A stretch of DNA of 64,000 nt from the NCBI RefSeq assembly GCF_003019815.1, contig NZ_CP027773.1, forward strand, positions 879,001-943,000, given 5' to 3'. This document shows positions 1 to 8,889 of this stretch, in pieces. Position 1 is the stretch's first letter. Every line of letters starts with the position of its first letter. A model generated the notes under the pieces. It ran no database searches. It was not told where the DNA came from and was given only the letters and a program-made list of their open reading frames with translations. The translations under genes were made by a program, and so were the position numbers. The stretch is from Variovorax sp. PMC12 (GTDB lineage Bacteria > Pseudomonadota > Gammaproteobacteria > Burkholderiales > Burkholderiaceae_C).

Positions 1-145
1 TGCCGGTGCAGGCGATTGGCGACGAGGCCGAAACGCCAGGAAGCTGCCAGGGGCGCCTGCGCAGGAGGCTGCTGTGAAAGCGGCGATGCTGCCATGTGTC
101 TTTTCACCTTTGACGGAGTTGGATGAGGTGTTCGACCATGCCCGG
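1..145. other. Left window edge, unassigned
   Basis: An open plus-strand frame runs in from the edge and stops at the TGA at 75-77. It could be the last 24 codons of a gene that begins outside the window, but other frames here are also open and nothing is recognisable. From 78 to the end of the LysR gene at 146 I see no feature. Confidence 0.2.
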
Positions 146-1039
146 CTATCCGGGCGTCAGCCCGAGCACCCACCGCTTGAAGTGTTCCAGCGCCCCGGAG
201 GCCGGCCGGCCTTCCGGGTAGGCAAAGTAGTAGCCCTGGCGCACGTCCAGGTGCCGGTCGACCGGTATCACCAGTTCGCCGGTCTTCAGCTCATGTTCCA
301 CCAGGATGCGCGGCGCAAGGCCGACGCCCATGCCGGCGGCGGTGGCCGCCACCACCATGGTGAACAGTTCGTAGCGCGGCCCGCGCGACGCATGCACCGT
401 GTATTCCCAGCCTTGCTGCGCATACCAGTCGCGCCAGGCGTGGGCGCGCGTGCTCAGGTGCACGTGGCGGCAGCGCTCGAAGCCGGCCTCGTCCCATGGG
501 CCGTTGGCATCGCGGAAGGCAGGGCTGCAGATGGGCACCATCTCGCCTTCGGCAAAGATCAGCCCGCCGCGCGTGTTGGGCCAGAACTGGTCGCCGAAAT
601 AGATGGCCGCGTCGTAGGCGTTCTCCTGGAAGGAAAAGGGCTGCGAGCGCGCCGACAGGTTGACGGTGATGTTCGGATGCAGCTTGCTGAACTCCGGCAG
701 GCGCGGTATGAGCCACTGCGTGGCGAAGGTGGGCACCACGGCCAGTTCGAGCACGAAGCCCATCTCGTGGCCGGCGCTGATCTCCAGCGTGTCGCGGCGG
801 ATCTGGTCGAGGTGGCGGCGGATGCGCCCCGCGTACTCGCGGCCCACGTCGGTCAGCGTGAGCCGGCGCCGCACGCGCGAGAACAGCGGCACGCCCAGCC
901 GCTGCTCGAGCATGGCCACCTGCCGCCCGACGGCGCTTTGCGTGAGCGCGAGTTCGGCGGCCGCGCGGGTGAAGCTCCCCAGCCGCGCCGAGGCCTCGAA
1001 GGCCTGCAGCGCGCCGAGGTTGGGAATGTCTTTTCTCAT
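146..1039 (-). CDS. LysR-family transcriptional regulator
   Basis: This 297-residue protein has the standard LysR layout. A winged helix-turn-helix occupies about residues 6-65, with recognition-helix region LTQSAVGRQVAMLE, and a periplasmic-binding-protein-like effector domain fills about 90-295. Length is normal for the family. It is divergent from the FAD oxidoreductase starting at 1204, with 164 bp between the two ATG codons, the classic arrangement in which a LysR protein controls its neighbour and itself. Regulation of the oxidoreductase is therefore inferred. The effector is unknown. The effector-domain style resembles GcvA-like regulators, but this cannot be settled by eye. Confidence 0.92.
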   Translation of the reverse strand: MRKDIPNLGALQAFEASARLGSFTRAAAELALTQSAVGRQVAMLEQRLGVPLFSRVRRRLTLTDVGREYAGRIRRHLDQIRRDTLEISAGHEMGFVLELAVVPTFATQWLIPRLPEFSKLHPNITVNLSARSQPFSFQENAYDAAIYFGDQFWPNTRGGLIFAEGEMVPICSPAFRDANGPWDEAGFERCRHVHLSTRAHAWRDWYAQQGWEYTVHASRGPRYELFTMVVAATAAGMGVGLAPRILVEHELKTGELVIPVDRHLDVRQGYYFAYPEGRPASGALEHFKRWVLGLTPG

Positions 1040-1203
1040 CGATTGCCAGCAGTTGTCTCAGTCTCTTTCGGCGAAGCACCCATCGTGCCCGGGGAGGCGG
1101 GGTCCGCGACGCTATTTTGCGTGCCGCCACGCAGGCGCCGCGCGGCATTTGTGGATACGCTGGCGGTGGCGCCATGGATGGCGGCCGGCAAGAAAGGCAT
1201 TTC

Positions 1204-2376
1204 ATGCGTCGTGTGGTGATCATCGGCGGCGGGGCCATCGGCTCCGCCATCGCTTACTTCCTGAGCTGCGATCCGGAGCAGGAGCCCTTCGATGTCACGG
1301 TGGTCGAGCGCGATTTCTCGTACCGGCAGGCTTCGTCGGCGCTGTCGGCCAGCTCCATCCGCCAGCAGTTTTCCACCGCGATCAACATCGAGATGTCGCG
1401 CTACGGCATTCACTTCATGCGCGCGCTCGGCCAGACCCTGCGGGTGGGCGACGAGGTGCCGAACATCGGCCTCGTCGAGCCCGGCTACCTGTACCTGGCC
1501 TCGCCGGCCGGCGTGGACGTGCTGCGCGAGAACCATGCGATGCAGAAGGCCCACGCGGTCGACGTGGCGCTGTTGACGCCGGCCGAGCTGAAAGCGCGGT
1601 TTCCGTGGATATCGACCGAGGGTGTCGCGCTGGCCTCGCTCGGGTTGTCGGGCGAAGGCTGGTACGACGGCTACAGCCTGCTGCAGGCCTTTCGCAGGAA
1701 GGCCGTGTCGCAAGGCGCCCGCTATGTGCAGGCGCACGCGACGGGCCTGCGCCGCTACGGCCGCCGGCTGACCGGCGTGCAGCTGGGCAACGGCGAGACG
1801 CTGGATGCCGACGTGGTCGTCAACGCCGCGGGCGCGTGGGCCGCAACTGTGGCGGGCTGGGCCGGCATCGAGTTGCCGGTGCGCGGCCGGCGCCGCAGCG
1901 TGTTCAGCTTCTCCTGCCCCGACGCGCTGCCGGGCTGCCCGCTGGTCATCGACACATCGGGCATCTGGCTGCGGCCCGAAGGCCGGCAGTTCATCTGCGG
2001 CTTCGCGCCGCCCGAGGCGCAGGACCTCGACGACCAGCCGCTGGACGTGGAGTACGAGGCCTTCGACAGCTTCATCTGGCCCGCGCTGGCCGAGCGCGTG
2101 CCGGCCTTCGAGGCCATCCGCATGACCGGTGCGTGGGCCGGCTACTACGAGATGAACGTGTTCGACCACAACGCCATCCTCGGCCTGCACCCGGAGTGCG
2201 GCAACCTGTACTTTGCGAACGGCTTTTCGGGCCACGGCCTGCAGCAGTGCCCGGCCGCTGGGCGGGGCGTGGCGGAGCTGATCCGCTTCGGCGGCTATCG
2301 CAGCCTCGACCTGGGCGCGCTGTCTTTCACGCGCATCCTCCAGAACAGGCCGCTGCTCGAGAAGAACGTGATCTAG
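1204..2376 (+). CDS. FAD-dependent oxidoreductase, DAO family
   Basis: This 390-residue flavoprotein resembles D-amino-acid, glycine or sarcosine oxidases and dehydrogenases. The N-terminus is a Rossmann dinucleotide fold (VVIIGGGAIGSAIAYFL, about residues 4-20), and the C-terminal FAD contact region reads NGFSGHGLQQCPAAGRGVAEL. A start at 1204 places the glycine-rich loop directly after the initiator Met; an in-frame ATG at 1117 would add 29 unrelated residues and was not used. No signal peptide is present, so it is cytoplasmic. The substrate is unknown. The divergent LysR gene suggests induction by an amino acid or amine. Confidence 0.88.
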   Translation: MRRVVIIGGGAIGSAIAYFLSCDPEQEPFDVTVVERDFSYRQASSALSASSIRQQFSTAINIEMSRYGIHFMRALGQTLRVGDEVPNIGLVEPGYLYLASPAGVDVLRENHAMQKAHAVDVALLTPAELKARFPWISTEGVALASLGLSGEGWYDGYSLLQAFRRKAVSQGARYVQAHATGLRRYGRRLTGVQLGNGETLDADVVVNAAGAWAATVAGWAGIELPVRGRRRSVFSFSCPDALPGCPLVIDTSGIWLRPEGRQFICGFAPPEAQDLDDQPLDVEYEAFDSFIWPALAERVPAFEAIRMTGAWAGYYEMNVFDHNAILGLHPECGNLYFANGFSGHGLQQCPAAGRGVAELIRFGGYRSLDLGALSFTRILQNRPLLEKNVI

Positions 2377-2386
2377 CCGCCCGGAT

Positions 2387-3742
2387 TCAAGGCGACGCCA
2401 ATGCGGTGAACGGCCCTTGCTGGCCCAGCGCGGACTGCCCCTCGTTGAGCACCGCGACCAGCCTGCCGTAGAAGAATGGAAGGCCGAAGTCGATGGCGCT
2501 GCCGATGCTCGCCGCGGCCACGTTGTTGACCGCCACCGCGCCCGGGTTGCTCGTGAACAGCGACTGCGCGTTCGCGATGGCAAAGCTCTGGCTCAGCGCG
2601 GGCCCCGTGGCCGCCGTGAAACTGGCGCTGAGGTCGAGCGAACTGGGCGGGCAGTAGAAGCCCTGGTAGGTGCTGCCCTTGGCGCACTGGGCGATCGTCG
2701 AATCGTTCAGGAACAGGAAGTTCGATCCGCTGTCCAGGAAGCTGTCGGGAAAGCTGCTGTTCTTGTAGGTGGCCGAAACGCGCAGCGTGCGCGGGTTGGT
2801 CTGCAGCACCGTCGCGCCGGTCATGGCGTTGTTGGCCTGCGTGGCAACGCCGAAGTAGAGCGTGCCGACGGTCACGCCCTGGCCAGCCGAGGAAATCGCG
2901 GGCAGACCGAGCACCACGCCGTTGTTGTCCTGCGCGAAGCTGGCGACGATGTTCTGCGCCTGCTGGGCGAGCGGCACCGCCGTGTTCTGGCACTGCGCGC
3001 CCGCCTGGCAGGTGTAGTAGGTGGCCGCGACCGCCTTCTGCGCGCAAGCGCTGCCGCAGTCCTGCAGGAAGGCGGCCACGCCGATGATGCCGTTCGTTCC
3101 CAGCTCCGCGGGCGTGTCTTCGGCCTGCAGCGTGCCGTTGTCGGAGCATGCGCTGGGCACGGCGCCCGCAGCGGCGTCGCCCGTGATCTGCAGCGGTTGC
3201 GCCGCCGCCGACTTCGGCCCCAGCGTGATGTCGGCCGTGCGCATGGTTCCCCATGTGTAGCCGTCGAGGAACTGCGCGCAGGCGTTCAGCGGCGCGCCGC
3301 TCACCGACTCCTGCGGCAGCGCCGCCAGCATCGAAGAATTGAGCGCGGAGGCGGCGATGCGTATGCCGGTGGAACCGGTGTCGACCAGCACGTTGTCGAT
3401 CGTCTGGCAGGTGCCGGTGCCCGGTGCGCAGAGTTTCACGCTGACCTGCGGGAGGTTGACGCCGCTCGTGTCCGTTCCGCGCGACACGGTGAGGGACATG
3501 GAGTTCTGCGAGCTTGTCGCGGGTGTGGGCGTGGGGGTGGGTGTCGCCGCCGGGGTGCTGGTGGTGGTCGGCAGCAGCGCGATCGGCAGTGCGCCGCCGC
3601 CACCGCCGCCACCGCCACCGCCACAGGCAGCGAGTACCAGCAGGCCTGCGGCGCATGCCGCCACGGCCGCCGCTTTGAGAATCAGCGTCCGTGCGCCGGC
3701 GGCGGCGCGCGGGCTGCCTGCTTGTCGTGGTTCCATGAGCAT
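2387..3742 (-). CDS. DUF3443 family lipoprotein
   Basis: This 451-residue exported protein of unknown function carries a signal sequence ending in a lipobox (LVLAAC, Cys40), followed at once by ten glycines (41-50) and a Pro/Thr linker. The body matches what I know of DUF3443: a VLVDTGSTGIRI segment and a second SFLDSGSNFLF segment, reminiscent of the two Asp-Thr/Ser-Gly motifs of pepsin-like aspartic proteases. Whether it is catalytic is unknown. Two start codons are possible, 3742 and 3736; neither has a clear ribosome binding site. Upstream on the same strand lies its usual partner, a DUF2844 gene, here interrupted by a stop codon. Confidence 0.85.
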   Translation of the reverse strand: MLMEPRQAGSPRAAAGARTLILKAAAVAACAAGLLVLAACGGGGGGGGGGALPIALLPTTTSTPAATPTPTPTPATSSQNSMSLTVSRGTDTSGVNLPQVSVKLCAPGTGTCQTIDNVLVDTGSTGIRIAASALNSSMLAALPQESVSGAPLNACAQFLDGYTWGTMRTADITLGPKSAAAQPLQITGDAAAGAVPSACSDNGTLQAEDTPAELGTNGIIGVAAFLQDCGSACAQKAVAATYYTCQAGAQCQNTAVPLAQQAQNIVASFAQDNNGVVLGLPAISSAGQGVTVGTLYFGVATQANNAMTGATVLQTNPRTLRVSATYKNSSFPDSFLDSGSNFLFLNDSTIAQCAKGSTYQGFYCPPSSLDLSASFTAATGPALSQSFAIANAQSLFTSNPGAVAVNNVAAASIGSAIDFGLPFFYGRLVAVLNEGQSALGQQGPFTALASP

Positions 3743-3771
3743 GGTGGCTGCTTGCGGGAGGGTGGATGGGT

Positions 3772-4323
3772 TCAGGAGTCTTGCGGGATGGTCAGCGTGT
3801 CCGGATCGAGCCCGGGCGGCAGCAGCCGTGGCAGCCAGGCGATGCCCGTCGACGAGCGCTGGTGCGCCGAGGCATGCACCGCGAACGTGTCGTCCACCTG
3901 AGAAGTGGAGCCATGCGAGCCCCGGCCCTGCTGGCGCAGTTCGCGTGCCCTGCGGGACATCTGCGTGGCGTACTGCGTGCCCAGCAACACCGAAAGCTCG
4001 GGCCGGCGGGAGCCGCGTCATGCCACCGCGAAGACCACGCCGTCGGAGTTCAGGTATTCGCGCTCGACCAGCCCGTCGGGCTGCGTGGTCTCTCGCATGG
4101 TCCAGCTGTTCGCCGTGGTGGCCTTGGCCGCGTCGGCGGCCGCAGGTGCTGCGGCCTTGCGCGATGCGTTGGCGACCCGCTGCGACGGCCCCATGGTAGG
4201 AGCGCCGCCCAGTTCCGCGAACGCGCAGGGCGTTCCGAAAACGGCGGCGGCAAGCGCAATGCCAGACAGCAAGGTGGCCGCGTTGGCGCGCCGCGCATGA
4301 CATTCTCGTGACTTGCCGTTCAT
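3772..4323 (-). pseudogene. DUF2844 protein gene, interrupted by in-frame TGA
   Basis: The first part (4323-4018) encodes 101 residues with a signal peptide and the family segment ending VVFAVA, then TGA at 4018-4020. The same frame continues without another stop to 3772 for 81 residues (LSVLLGTQY, ARELRQQGRGSHGS, GIAWLPRLLPPGLD), which is the normal C-terminal half of DUF2844 proteins. In relatives as I recall them VVFAVA is followed by Trp, so the lesion looks like TGG to TGA. AAAGGAA precedes the ATG. Options are a true nonsense mutation, a base-call error, or tolerated readthrough. It sits just upstream of the DUF3443 gene, its usual neighbour. Function of the family is unknown. Confidence 0.8.
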
Positions 4324-4496
4324 CCTGAGTTCCTTTCCGTCCCGACGCGCGAAGGTTAATGCGCGTTCGCGTCACCTTGGCAAAGACCCGGAGCGCCGCA
4401 TAGGCTGCAATGCCAAGTCGGCCAGCGATCAGGTTCGCGGTGTTAACGAGTGGCCGGGGAGGGCGTAGGATGGCCGCCAGAGAGGTGTCACGACTC

Positions 4497-5534
4497 ATGA
4501 CTGCACAGACGTTGATCGATACCGCCAGCGCGCTCGTCGCCGGCGACAAGGGCCTGCTCGCCATGGACGAGAGCAACGCCACCTGCAACAAGCGCTTCGC
4601 CGCGCTGGGCATTCCGCAGACCGAGGCGGCGCGGCGCGACTGGCGCGAGCTGATCGTCACCGCGCCGGGCCTGGGCGAGAGCATCAGTGGCGCGATCCTT
4701 TTCGACGAGACGATCCGCCAGCGGACCGACGCAGGCAAGCCCTTTGCCCAGGCGCTGTCCGACGTGGGCATCGTGCCCGGCATCAAGGTCGACATGGGTG
4801 CCAAGCCGCTGGCCGGGCACCCAGGGGAAACCGTCACAGAAGGCCTGGACGGCCTGCGCGAACGGCTCGCCGAGTACGCCGGCATGGGCGCGCGCTTCGC
4901 GAAATGGCGCGGCGTGATCGCCATCGCCGACGGCCCGGGCGCGGGCCTGCCCACGCCGGCCTGCATCGACGTCAATGCCCATGCGCTCGCGCGCTACGCC
5001 GCGCTGTGCCAGGAGGCCGGGCTCGTGCCCATCGTCGAGCCCGAGGTGCTGATGGACGGCGGCCATTCCCTCGCGCGCTGCGCCGAGGTGACCGAAGAAG
5101 TGCTGCACCGCACCTTCGCCCAACTGCTCGCGCAGGGCGTGCTGCTCGAAGGCATGCTGCTCAAGCCGAACATGGTGCTGCCCGGCGAGAAAGCCGCCAC
5201 GCAGGATTCGGTCGAGGCGGTGGCCGACGCCACGGTGGCCTGCCTGCTGCGCGCCGTGCCCGCCGCGGTGCCGGGTGTCGCGTTCCTGTCGGGCGGCCAG
5301 TCCGCGCAACTGGCCTCGGCGCGGCTGGATGCGATGAACACCCGGCACAAGTCGCGCCTGCCGTGGGCGCTGACCTTTTCTTTCTCGCGCGCGGTGCAGC
5401 AGCCGGCGCTCGATGCGTGGAAGGGCGATGCGGCCAACGTCGCCGAGGCGCAGCAGGCGCTGGTGTTCCGCGCCCGCTGCAACCAGGCCGCGCGCCGGGG
5501 CGGCTACGACGCGAAGCGCGACGCACCCCGTTGA
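4497..5534 (+). CDS. Class I fructose-bisphosphate aldolase
   Basis: This 345-residue cytoplasmic enzyme belongs to the Schiff-base aldolases, which cleave fructose 1,6-bisphosphate to dihydroxyacetone phosphate and glyceraldehyde 3-phosphate. Family signatures include GLLAMDESNATCNKRF near the N-terminus, FAKWRGVI, and the Schiff-base lysine region LLEGMLLKPNMVLPG, followed by VAFLSGGQS, which contacts phosphate. Length fits the class I family. The ATG at 4497 is preceded by AGAGG at 4481-4485; an upstream in-frame ATG at 4410 lacks family similarity. It is divergent from the broken DUF2844 gene and followed 54 bp later by a CoA-transferase. Whether it works in glycolysis or gluconeogenesis cannot be read from sequence. 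Confidence 0.93.
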   Translation: MTAQTLIDTASALVAGDKGLLAMDESNATCNKRFAALGIPQTEAARRDWRELIVTAPGLGESISGAILFDETIRQRTDAGKPFAQALSDVGIVPGIKVDMGAKPLAGHPGETVTEGLDGLRERLAEYAGMGARFAKWRGVIAIADGPGAGLPTPACIDVNAHALARYAALCQEAGLVPIVEPEVLMDGGHSLARCAEVTEEVLHRTFAQLLAQGVLLEGMLLKPNMVLPGEKAATQDSVEAVADATVACLLRAVPAAVPGVAFLSGGQSAQLASARLDAMNTRHKSRLPWALTFSFSRAVQQPALDAWKGDAANVAEAQQALVFRARCNQAARRGGYDAKRDAPR

Positions 5535-5588
5535 CCCGCAACGGACCCGGCCGCACATACAACGAACAGAGACAACGCACAAAGCTTC

Positions 5589-6887
5589 ATGACGATCCAG
5601 GACCTCTACCAGCGCAAGCTCGTTTCCGCCGCCGATGCCGTACGCCAGCAGGTGCGCGACGGCGACATGATCATCGTGCCGACCGGTGTCGGCGAGCCGC
5701 CCACGCTGCTCACGGCACTGTCGGAGCAGCGCCGGGACTTCCGCGACGTGAAGGTGGCGCAGATCCTGGCCATGCGCAAGTACGCCTACATCGACCCGGA
5801 GACGGTCGAGCATGTGCGCCATGTCGCGCTGTTCTTCGGCGGTGCCACGCGCGCGGGCGGGCAGGCGGGGTGGATCGACTTCATTCCCAACTATTTTTCG
5901 GAGATTCCCTCTTTGATCGAGCGCGGGCAGGTGCCGGCCGAGCTGGTGTTCACCATGGCATCGCCGATGGACGCGCACGGCTACTTCTCGCTGAGCCTGG
6001 GCGCCGACTACACCATGGCCGCCGTCGCCAAGGCGCGCTCGGTGGTGCTGGAGGTGAACCCGAACGTGCCCTTTGCCTGCGGCGCCTGCCATGTGCATGT
6101 GTCGCAGGTCGCGGCGCTGGTGGAGAACGACGCGCCGGTGATGGAAGTCGGGCTGCCGAAGATCGGCCCCGTGCAGGAATCCATCGGCAAATACGTGGCG
6201 GAGCTGATCGACGACGGCTCCACGCTGCAGATCGGCTACGGCGGCATTCCCGACGCGGTGGTGATGCAACTCACCGGCAAGCGGGACCTGGGCATCCACA
6301 CCGAGATGATCGGCGACGGCATCCTCACGCTGGTGGAAAGCGGCGCGGTGACGAACCGGCGCAAGAACTACCTGCCGGGCAAGTCGGTCGCGACCTTCGC
6401 GCTGGGGTCGAACAGGCTCTACCGCTACATGGACCGCAATCCGTCGCTCGAGATGCACCCGGTGAACTTCACCAACGACCCCGCGCTGGCGGGACTCAAC
6501 GACAACCTCGTGGCCATCAACGCGACGATGCAGATCGACCTGCTGGGCCAGTGCGGCTCCGAGAGCCTGGGGCATGCGCCTTACTCGGGAACCGGCGGGC
6601 AGTCGGACTTCGTGCGGGCGGCCAACCGCTCGCGCGGCGGCAAGGCCTTCATCGTGCTGCCGTCGACCGCCAAGGGCGACACCGTTTCGCGCATCGTGCC
6701 GTCACTTTCGCCGGGCACGCACGTGAGCACCAGCAAGAACGACATCAACTACGTCGTCACCGAATACGGCGTGGCGCAGTTGCGCGGCAAGTCCGCCGGG
6801 CAGCGCGCGCGGGAGTTGATCGCCATCGCGCATCCGGACTTCCGTGCGGAGCTGACCGAGCAGGCCAAGCGGGCGAATCTGCTGTGA
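5589..6887 (+). CDS. Acetyl-CoA hydrolase/transferase family protein
   Basis: This 432-residue protein has the two-domain layout of acetyl-CoA hydrolases and 4-hydroxybutyrate or propionate CoA-transferases. The N-terminal domain includes IIVPTGVGEPPTLL and FTMASPMDAHGYFSLSLGA. The C-terminal domain includes INATMQIDLLGQCGSE, YSGTGGQSDFVRAA and YVVTEYGVAQLRGKS, all typical of the C-terminal acetyl-CoA hydrolase domain. It moves CoA between short-chain acyl groups in the cytoplasm. The exact donor and acceptor cannot be assigned. It lies between an aldolase gene and a regulator gene, so the context suggests carbon metabolism without naming a pathway. Confidence 0.88.
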   Translation: MTIQDLYQRKLVSAADAVRQQVRDGDMIIVPTGVGEPPTLLTALSEQRRDFRDVKVAQILAMRKYAYIDPETVEHVRHVALFFGGATRAGGQAGWIDFIPNYFSEIPSLIERGQVPAELVFTMASPMDAHGYFSLSLGADYTMAAVAKARSVVLEVNPNVPFACGACHVHVSQVAALVENDAPVMEVGLPKIGPVQESIGKYVAELIDDGSTLQIGYGGIPDAVVMQLTGKRDLGIHTEMIGDGILTLVESGAVTNRRKNYLPGKSVATFALGSNRLYRYMDRNPSLEMHPVNFTNDPALAGLNDNLVAINATMQIDLLGQCGSESLGHAPYSGTGGQSDFVRAANRSRGGKAFIVLPSTAKGDTVSRIVPSLSPGTHVSTSKNDINYVVTEYGVAQLRGKSAGQRARELIAIAHPDFRAELTEQAKRANLL

Positions 6888-6921
6888 GGCCCGGGCGCGA
6901 CATGCGCGCGGCGGGCTGCGC

Positions 6922-8142
6922 ATGGATTCGCTGATTGCCGCCTCGGCGCGTGCCCTGGCCGCCGGCGACGCGCTCGGCGCCCTGAAGCGGGTGGCCCTGC
7001 GCGACGACCCGCCGGCGCTTGCGCTGCGCGGCATCGCGATGGCCCAGCTTGGCGAGCATGCGCGCGCCCGCGAGTTGCTGCGCCGCGCCGCACGCGATTT
7101 CGGCGCGCATGAAGAAACCGCGCGTGCGCGCTGCGTGGTCGCCGAAGCCGAGGTGGCGATGGCCATGCGCGACCTCGGCGATTCGCCGCGCGCCCTGGCG
7201 GCGGCCGCGGCCACCTTGGAAGCGCGCGAAGACCACGCCAACGCGCTGCAGGCGCGGCTGATCGCGGTGCGGCGCCTGTTGCTGATTGGCCGGCTGGACG
7301 AGGCCGCCGGAGCGCTGGCAAGGCTTGACGCGCGCGGCCTTCCGCCTGCGCTGGCGGCAGTGGCCGAACTCACTTCGGCAGAACTCGCACTGCGCTCGCT
7401 GCGCATCGGCGATGCGCAAGCGGCGCTGGCCCGCGCGCAGGAAGCCGCCCTGCAGGCGCATGTGCCGGCGCTGCTGGCCGAGGTGGCTGAGATGCGCTCG
7501 GCGCTGGAACGCCCGGCGGCGCGACGCCTGTCCGCCGAGGGCGAACAGACGCTGCGGCTGGGCGAGGTGGCCGCGCTGCTGGCGTCCGACGCGCTGGTCG
7601 TCGACGCCTGCCGCCGCGGCCTGGGCGCGGGCGACAGCTGGCAGCCGCTGGCGCGACGGCCGGTGCTGTTCTCGCTGGCGCGTGCGCTCGCCGAGGCCTG
7701 GCCGGGCGATGTCGACCGCGAGGCGCTGATCGAATGCGCGTTCCGCACCCGCCGCCCCGACGAGACGCACCGCGCCCGCCTGCGGGTCGAGATCGGCCGG
7801 CTGCGCGCGCTCGTCAAATCGCTGGCCGGCATCGAGGCGACGGCGCGCGGCTTCATCCTCAAGCCGCGCGACGGCCGCGCGGTGGCCGTGCTGGCGCCGC
7901 CGATCGATGGCGAGCAGGCATCCCTGGTGGCGCTGCTGTCCGACGGCGCGGCGTGGTCGACATCGGCGCTGGCGCTGGCCCTGGGCGCGAGCCAGCGCAC
8001 CGTGCAGCGCGCGCTGGCCGAGCTGGAAGAAGCGGGCCGCGTCCGCTCCATCGGCCAGGCCAGGGCGCGCCGCTGGCTGTCGCCACCGCTGGCCGGATTC
8101 ACGACGATCTTGTTACTCCCTTCCGCGCTGCCTATTGAATAA
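6922..8142 (+). CDS. Regulator with helical repeats and two winged-HTH segments
   Basis: This 406-residue Ala/Leu/Arg-rich protein has three visible parts. Residues about 1-200 are helical, TPR-like repeats rich in ALA and LLRRA motifs. Residues about 230-320 resemble an OmpR-type winged helix (DREALIECAF, then RLRVEIGRLRALVK and RGFILKP). Residues about 330-390 form a second DeoR/IclR-like helix-turn-helix (LALALGASQRTVQRALAELEEAGRV). It is probably a cytoplasmic transcription factor, with the repeats sensing a ligand or partner. Two genes follow on the same strand (beta-propeller, DUF899) with gaps of about 40 bp and may be its targets. I recognise no named family member. Confidence 0.72.
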   Translation: MDSLIAASARALAAGDALGALKRVALRDDPPALALRGIAMAQLGEHARARELLRRAARDFGAHEETARARCVVAEAEVAMAMRDLGDSPRALAAAAATLEAREDHANALQARLIAVRRLLLIGRLDEAAGALARLDARGLPPALAAVAELTSAELALRSLRIGDAQAALARAQEAALQAHVPALLAEVAEMRSALERPAARRLSAEGEQTLRLGEVAALLASDALVVDACRRGLGAGDSWQPLARRPVLFSLARALAEAWPGDVDREALIECAFRTRRPDETHRARLRVEIGRLRALVKSLAGIEATARGFILKPRDGRAVAVLAPPIDGEQASLVALLSDGAAWSTSALALALGASQRTVQRALAELEEAGRVRSIGQARARRWLSPPLAGFTTILLLPSALPIE

Positions 8143-8185
8143 AGTTGTCTCCAGGGCGCCATGTCAGGCGCACCAGGAGCCAACG

Positions 8186-8851
8186 ATGAGCAACAGGACA
8201 GGCAGCGCCGCGGTGCACGCGGCAGAGATCGTGCGCGAATACGGACCCTTCGCGGGCTCCGACAAGGTGGCCGGCGTCACCCATGACGGCCAGCGCGTGT
8301 GGGCCGCCACCGGCGCCGCGCTGGTGGCCTTCGACCCCGCCAGCGGCGAGGCCACGCGCACGCTGGACGTGGCCTGCGACGCCGGCACGGCCTTCGACGG
8401 CACCCACCTCTACCAGATCGCCGATGCGCGCATCGACAAGATCGACCCCGTCAGCGGCAAGGTGCTGGCGTCCATTCCGGCCCCGGGCAAGGGGCTCGAC
8501 TCCGGCCTGGCGTGGGCCGAGGGCAGCCTGTGGGTGGGCGAGTACCGCAACCGCAAGATCCACCAGATCGACCCCGAGACCGGCACGGTCGTGCGCAGCA
8601 TCGAGTCCAACCGCTTCGTCACCGGCGTGACCTGGGTCGACGGTGAGCTGTGGCACGGCACGTGGGAGGACGACCAGAGCGACATCCGCCGCATCGACGC
8701 ACGGAGCGGAGACGTGCTCGAGCGGCTCGAAATGCCGCGCGGCGTGGGAGTGAGCGGGCTGGAGTCCGACGGGGCGGACCTTTTCTATTGCGGCGGCGGC
8801 AACAGCGGCAAGGTCCGCGCCGTGCGGCGCCCGAAGGCGGCCAGGTCCTGA
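8186..8851 (+). CDS. Beta-propeller protein, Vgb/glutamine-cyclotransferase-like
   Basis: This 221-residue protein is built of about five repeats of the type WAEGSLWVGEYRNRKIHQIDP and LVAFDPASGEATRTL, the hallmark of YVTN/Vgb-like beta-propellers. There is no signal peptide, so it is probably cytoplasmic. The ATG at 8186 follows AGGAG at 8175-8179, a clear ribosome binding site. It sits between a DNA-binding protein gene and a DUF899 gene, with gaps of 43 and 38 bp, so co-transcription is likely. Whether it binds a ligand or has lyase activity is unknown; it is shorter than typical virginiamycin B lyases (about 290-300 residues). Confidence 0.75.
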   Translation: MSNRTGSAAVHAAEIVREYGPFAGSDKVAGVTHDGQRVWAATGAALVAFDPASGEATRTLDVACDAGTAFDGTHLYQIADARIDKIDPVSGKVLASIPAPGKGLDSGLAWAEGSLWVGEYRNRKIHQIDPETGTVVRSIESNRFVTGVTWVDGELWHGTWEDDQSDIRRIDARSGDVLERLEMPRGVGVSGLESDGADLFYCGGGNSGKVRAVRRPKAARS

Positions 8852-8889
8852 TCGCCGCTTCATCACTTTCCAGCAAGGAGCACTGAATC

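Noticed and set aside
4018..4020. In-frame TGA considered as a selenocysteine codon
   Set aside because: The position corresponds to Trp in the family as I know it, and no SECIS-like stem was noticed just downstream. A nonsense change is simpler.
2387..4975. Extension of the DUF3443 frame upstream to 4975
   Set aside because: The signal peptide begins at 3742. The extra residues lie antisense to the aldolase gene and across the DUF2844 gene and have no family similarity.
4488..6575. 695-codon minus-strand frame
   Set aside because: It is antisense to the aldolase and CoA-transferase genes, both of which have clear catalytic motifs.
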